Shown: one piece after another, positions 60,128 through 64,000 of the stretch
How positions within the stretch are numbered: the stretch's first letter is position 1
Layout: every line of letters starts with the position of its first letter
Assembly (NCBI GenBank): GCA_021404525.1
Contig: JAAWWE010000006.1
Span: forward strand, 124,001-188,000
DNA: 64,000 nucleotides
Source of the DNA: Rhodobiaceae bacterium
GTDB taxonomy: Bacteria; Pseudomonadota; Alphaproteobacteria; Parvibaculales; Parvibaculaceae
Direction: 5' to 3'
The notes under the pieces: model-generated
Seen by the model: only the letters and a program-made list of their open reading frames with translations
Told to the model about the DNA's origin: nothing
Databases searched by the model: none
Position numbers and translations under genes: made by a program

Positions 60128-62134
60128 TTAGGGACGCCCTACAACGCCTTGCTCAAATAGAACCCTGACAATGTGCTCGGCCAGCATTGCCGATCCAACA
60201 GAGTTTAAGTGATCATCATCGAAATAGAGCGGATCACCGTTCAGTTGCGCCACACAACGATTTTTCACAAAGCTATCACAGAAAACCTTGCCGGGATGGA
60301 TCGCCAATAAGCCATACTGGCTCGTAAGATCATCAAGAGCCGCTACAGTTCTCTCATTTCGTTGGTCAAAAACCTCCATGCTTGTTGAAAACGGTCTTTG
60401 CCGGTCAACCCCATAATGCAGCTCACGTGCAAGCTGTATTGGAACGTCTGCGCCTGCCTCCGGAACGGGATAGAGAAGGACAATACGTTTCCCGGCTGCG
60501 GACAACTCGGCCATATACCGATTTACAGCATCCTCGAACACAGCGCTTGACCCAGGCTGAGCAAGCGCCGCATCTACGCCCCAACGCACAGGGCGCCCCC
60601 ACTCGATCCCCCCTTCCATATTGTTGAAACGTGTAGACTCGTTGTACAGCGTCCAACGAGCGAGCAAAAAGACCGTATCGATTGAGGCATCAGCTTCGAC
60701 AGCCTCAACGACATCGCGATGGAATTCGCCACATCGCTGGCTGTCACCATCCAAACGCCTAATTCCAAGCGATGGTGCACAGCCTTCAAATGACATCAGC
60801 CGAACTCCCCTGCCAAATCGCGATAGTTCGTCTCCTAATGCCTCTACAAGCGCCGTTGCGTGGCTATCACCAATCAAAACTGAATTGGCGTTGCCAGCCA
60901 AACCAAACCGACATGCATCTACAGGAAGGACATAGTGCCGGTCAGAACTTTCACACGTTGCAAATGCATCTGGCTTGTCATGCGCCCACTGCGCCATTTC
61001 GGAAGCCTTTCCGGTCAGACGCTGAGGGGCACCGCCTGTTTGCCACAAGGCTGCTCCGGCTACCGTAAAAACAACCGCAACGAGAAGAGCACCAGCGAAC
61101 ACCCCGCCCCTATTCGCCGGAAAACCGTTACGGAAGGGCCTTTCCACCCATCTCCAGGAAAAATAAGCAAGTGCGAACGCCCCGCCGATCAATACAAGCA
61201 CAAGCGGGACCGATGATTCCGCCGCAAACCGAATGCGGGCAAAAGCAAACAGAGGCTGGTGCCACAAATAGGCGCTGTAGCTAATGAGCCCTATGCCAAC
61301 GATTGGTTTCTGGCTAAGGATCCAGCCTACTAAGGTGGCCGGATGTGCAAAGATTATGATCAGACAGGTACCCAAGACGGGCAACAACGCCCAAACGCCC
61401 GGAAATGGAACCGTTCCATCGAGAAAGAAAACCGCCACACCAATCAACACCACGCCAGCGATAGCGGCAGTCTGGTCAAGCGTTCTCCGTTTGCCTGCCC
61501 AATACGAGGCAGTCAATGCGATCAACGCACCTGCCCCCAGTTCCCAGATACGGGCGGGCAAAAGGTAAAATGCTGCACTGGGATTAAACCTGGAGGCATA
61601 CTCAGCTGCGACGAAGCTCAACAGTGAAATGAATGCAATCGTAGCAACTAGATATGATCGCTTAAACCGCCCGAGTAGCAGCACGAGCAGAGGAAAGAAG
61701 AGATAAAACTGCTCTTCAACCGCCAACGACCAGGTATGCAGCAAGGGCTTAAGCTCGGAAGCAGCATCGAAGTATCCGCTCTGCAAAAAGAACAAAACAT
61801 TGGAGACAAAGAAATTTACCGCAACAAGACTCTGCCCTAAGGCTCTCAATTCAATCGGCATCATCCACGCCCAGCCGGCAATCAGTGTCGCACCGCACAC
61901 AAGAAAAAGAGCTGGGAGAATGCGCCGCGCCCGCCGTTCGTAGAAATGGGCAACAGTAAAGGTGCCTGCACGGATAGAATCGTCGATGATTGTCGTAATC
62001 AGGTAGCCGCTGATGACAAAAAAAACATCAACCCCGACAAAACCACCTCCGAAGGCCGAAAAACCTGCGTGAAACAGTATGACAGGTACAACCGCTACTG
62101 CGCGGAGGCCATCGATCTCAGGTCTGTATTGCAC
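60128..62134 (-). CDS. OafA/YrhL-type acyltransferase with SGNH domain
   Basis: A 668-residue protein. The N-terminal acyltransferase-3 membrane domain (about 1-360, ten helices) has RPEIDGLRAVAVVPVILFHAGF and FVGVDVFFVISGYLIT. The C-terminal extracytoplasmic SGNH hydrolase-like domain (about 400-660) has the GDSHAT nucleophile motif and a late DDDHLN. Such proteins O-acetylate surface polysaccharide or peptidoglycan. The start is a GTG. The gene lies 29 bp before mtnP on the same strand, with no clear terminator between. Confidence 0.9.
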   Translation of the reverse strand: MQYRPEIDGLRAVAVVPVILFHAGFSAFGGGFVGVDVFFVISGYLITTIIDDSIRAGTFTVAHFYERRARRILPALFLVCGATLIAGWAWMMPIELRALGQSLVAVNFFVSNVLFFLQSGYFDAASELKPLLHTWSLAVEEQFYLFFPLLVLLLGRFKRSYLVATIAFISLLSFVAAEYASRFNPSAAFYLLPARIWELGAGALIALTASYWAGKRRTLDQTAAIAGVVLIGVAVFFLDGTVPFPGVWALLPVLGTCLIIIFAHPATLVGWILSQKPIVGIGLISYSAYLWHQPLFAFARIRFAAESSVPLVLVLIGGAFALAYFSWRWVERPFRNGFPANRGGVFAGALLVAVVFTVAGAALWQTGGAPQRLTGKASEMAQWAHDKPDAFATCESSDRHYVLPVDACRFGLAGNANSVLIGDSHATALVEALGDELSRFGRGVRLMSFEGCAPSLGIRRLDGDSQRCGEFHRDVVEAVEADASIDTVFLLARWTLYNESTRFNNMEGGIEWGRPVRWGVDAALAQPGSSAVFEDAVNRYMAELSAAGKRIVLLYPVPEAGADVPIQLARELHYGVDRQRPFSTSMEVFDQRNERTVAALDDLTSQYGLLAIHPGKVFCDSFVKNRCVAQLNGDPLYFDDDHLNSVGSAMLAEHIVRVLFEQGVVGRP

Positions 62135-62194
62135 TAGCGTTCCCAGTGAGAGGTTTTGACATCACTTTAACACTGAACAATCAGAGCAATATCC

Positions 62195-62221
62195 AAAAAA
62201 GGGCCCCCGAAACGGGAGCCC
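62195..62221 (-). terminator. intrinsic terminator after petC
   Basis: On the minus strand, GGGCTCCCG-TTT-CGGGGGCCC (62221 to 62201) makes a 9-bp stem with one mismatch and a 3-base loop, followed by TTTTTT (62200-62195). It lies 26 bp after the petC stop, where the bc1 operon should end, and before the acyltransferase gene. Confidence 0.85.
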
Positions 62222-62246
62222 TAATCATGTCATGAATGCGCAATGT

Positions 62247-63086
62247 TTAGTGAGCGTCAGCCCAGACCTTGCGCATTGTGAAATACATGAGACCTGCAAA
62301 AACGGTCAGGAAGATCATGACCTGGAAGCCCAGGCGGTGCCGCGCTTCACGGGTTGGCTCAGAGGCCCATGTCAGGAACGTGGTTACGTCCTTGGCATAC
62401 TGATCCACTGTCATGGGCGCACCGTCTTCATAGTCGACAATTTCGTCTGACAAAGGGTTTGCCATGGCGAGCAGATGGCCCGGGAAGTAGGCGTTGTAGT
62501 TCATGCCCGCAGGAACATCGAAGCCCTCTGGCGCATCTTCATAGCCTGTCAGCAGCGAGTAGATATAGTTCTCTGCACCACCACGTGCCTTGACGACAAG
62601 TGAGAGGTCAACAGGATAGGCACCACCATTAGACGCCCGCGCTGCATTCTCATTCTCGAACGGTGCAGGGAACGGGTCTTTAGGCAAACGGGCACGCTCA
62701 AACATGTCACCGTAATCATCGGGGCCATCTTCGATCGTGTAGTCCGCTGCAATCACCTTCACTTCATCTTCAGTGAATTCAGGTCCACCAGGCTGCGACA
62801 GGTTCCGGAACTTCATCAGATCCATCGCATGACATGCAGCACAGACTTCTGAGTAAACCTTGTACCCACGACGCAGCGCAGAGCGGTCGAAAGTGCCGAA
62901 AGGCGCATCGAAGGACCAGTCACGTTCCTTCAGCTCAACAGCTGGACCAGCGGCCTTTGCGCCGCCCATTGTCAGGAACATCGCCCCCAGCACAACGATT
63001 GCAACAGCTCCTAGAAAAGGAACAACGCTGCAGGCGCGGGTGAAGATGCAAGGACGGCTTTCAGTTTCATTCATTTGTGTGGTCAT
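62247..63086 (-). CDS. petC: cytochrome c1 of the bc1 complex
   Basis: A 279-residue membrane-anchored cytochrome. A hydrophobic N-terminus (about 19-45) exports it. The heme site is CAACH, and MANPLSDE provides the axial Met region, as in other c1 subunits. A C-terminal helix (about 253-273) anchors it. It passes electrons from the Rieske protein to cytochrome c. It follows petB by 11 bp and ends in an intrinsic terminator; petA would lie beyond the right edge. petP and petR, possible regulators, are 22 kb away in this window. Confidence 0.96.
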   Translation of the reverse strand: MTTQMNETESRPCIFTRACSVVPFLGAVAIVVLGAMFLTMGGAKAAGPAVELKERDWSFDAPFGTFDRSALRRGYKVYSEVCAACHAMDLMKFRNLSQPGGPEFTEDEVKVIAADYTIEDGPDDYGDMFERARLPKDPFPAPFENENAARASNGGAYPVDLSLVVKARGGAENYIYSLLTGYEDAPEGFDVPAGMNYNAYFPGHLLAMANPLSDEIVDYEDGAPMTVDQYAKDVTTFLTWASEPTREARHRLGFQVMIFLTVFAGLMYFTMRKVWADAH

Positions 63087-63097
63087 TGTTCCGCCCC

Positions 63098-64000
63098 TTA
63101 TCCACGAGTCTCTGGCGACGCGGCCGCTTCAGATGAACCGCCCCCGCCACTCAGCACCGATTGCGCAATGCTTTCCGGCAAAGGCTTCGTCTTTTCGACA
63201 AGTCCCAGAACCGGCAGAACGATGAGGAAATGAGCGAAGTAATATGCCGTCAGGATCTGAGCAGCGATCACAAAGCCACCTTCAGCCGGTTGGCCACCGA
63301 GATAGCCAAGGCCCAGACAACAGGCGACGAAGATCCAGAAGAACTGACGGAACAGAGGACGGAAGCGCGCAGAGCGCACCTTCGACGTATCCAGCCATGG
63401 CAGCACGAACAGGATCCCAATCGACGCGAACATGGCAATCACACCGCCAAGCTTGGAGTCGATCGGACCAATGTCGAACGTGATGGCGCGCAGGATCGCG
63501 TAGAACGGTAAGAGATACCATTCCGGCACAATGTGCGGCGGCGTCACGAGCGGGTTCGCCTCAATATAGTTGTCAGCATGGCCGAGCGCGTTCGGATTGA
63601 AGAACACGAAATAGCCAAAGAGCAACAGGAAGATCGAAAGACCAAAAACGTCTTTGATCGTTGCGTAAGGTGTGAACCGGACTGTGTCCTGCTCGTCCTT
63701 CACATCAATCCCCGCTGGATTGTTCTGACCCGTCACATGCAGCGCCCAGATATGAAGCGCCACAACCCCGGCAATCAGGAAGGGGATGAGATAGTGAAGA
63801 GAGAAGAAGCGGTTAAGCGTTGGGTTATCAACGGAGAACCCGCCCCAGAGCCATTCCCGCAGCGGATCGCCGATCAGCGGGATCGCACCAAACAGGTTGG
63901 TGATAACCGTTGCACCCCAGAAGCTCATCTGCCCCCAAGGAAGCACATAGCCCATAAAGCCAGCGGCCATCATCAGGAGGTAGATCAGCACACCGAGAAT
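63098..64000 (-). CDS. petB: cytochrome b of the bc1 complex, 5'-truncated by window edge
   Basis: The C-terminal 300 or so residues of cytochrome b. Present are [20 protein letters not shown] (Qo-site cd region), a heme-ligand-bearing helix [19 protein letters not shown], and the PEWY motif in [15 protein letters not shown]. The frame continues to base 64000 without a start. The C-terminal tail is Gly/Ser-rich. It sits in the operon before petC, so with the Rieske gene it should form petABC. It oxidises ubiquinol in the inner membrane. Confidence 0.97.
   Translation of the reverse strand: MLGVLIYLLMMAAGFMGYVLPWGQMSFWGATVITNLFGAIPLIGDPLREWLWGGFSVDNPTLNRFFSLHYLIPFLIAGVVALHIWALHVTGQNNPAGIDVKDEQDTVRFTPYATIKDVFGLSIFLLLFGYFVFFNPNALGHADNYIEANPLVTPPHIVPEWYLLPFYAILRAITFDIGPIDSKLGGVIAMFASIGILFVLPWLDTSKVRSARFRPLFRQFFWIFVACCLGLGYLGGQPAEGGFVIAAQILTAYYFAHFLIVLPVLGLVEKTKPLPESIAQSVLSGGGGSSEAAASPETRG

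Overview
The window is a stretch of alphaproteobacterial chromosome, mostly GC-rich, with no rRNA, tRNA, CRISPR array, insertion sequence or prophage that I can see. The lineage call is inference. It rests on the gene run ubiK / lgt / NDUFAF7-like methyltransferase / pgeF / lipoprotein / prs / rplY / pth / ychF, on a petP-petR regulator pair beside ilvE, on separate cytochrome b and c1 genes of an alphaproteobacterial bc1 complex, and on a Gram-negative 'marine' sortase pair. A Parvibaculum-like or related marine heterotroph would fit.

Region 1-6.4 kb holds a cut DUF169 gene, a small membrane protein, a repeat mosaic, aspC, and a vitamin-B6/flavin themed set (PaiB-like, PNPOx-like, DUF1272). 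That set diverges from a MocR-type regulator across an intergenic region with five ATTGG-type boxes. Region 6.4-18 kb is accessory: a class A beta-lactamase, a VIT/vWA surface protein with its own class GN sortase, TetR, methyltransferase, EamA transporter, a periplasmic DJ-1/PfpI protein diverging from a GlxA-type regulator, a cytochrome P450 followed by a 59-residue rubredoxin, and a secreted beta-gamma-crystallin-like protein. uvrB follows.

Region 20.4-24.4 kb is the standout. A visibly AT-richer 3.2 kb gene encodes a SIR2-like NADase, a STAND-type P-loop ATPase, a TPR-like array and a C-terminal cold-shock-like OB fold. It looks like a single-gene antiphage/abortive-infection protein of Avs5 type with an unusual C-terminus. 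Divergent from it is a 270-nt string of hairpins that includes an intrinsic-terminator-like element and a stem that hides the ribosome binding site of a small conserved gene. A pair of inverted REP-like elements follows.

Region 24.4-33.8 kb carries secreted or membrane proteins of unknown role, a PAS protein, a GFA-fold protein that has lost one zinc-binding cysteine set, a Kef-type antiporter, a CaCA exchanger and folate genes (SDR plus folB). Region 34.3-52.9 kb is housekeeping: uvrC, pgsA, moaDE, ilvE, petPR with a sensor kinase, proC, ybjN, ubiK, lgt, pgeF, prs, rplY, pth, ychF and two tandem MaoC hydratases. Region 52.9-64 kb holds an amidohydrolase, a dienelactone hydrolase, a soluble tandem-PAS chemoreceptor beside a truncated thioesterase, a methylthioadenosine salvage operon (mtnP-apt-mtnA-class II aldolase) consistent with the DHAP shunt, a large acyltransferase, and petC/petB running off the right edge.
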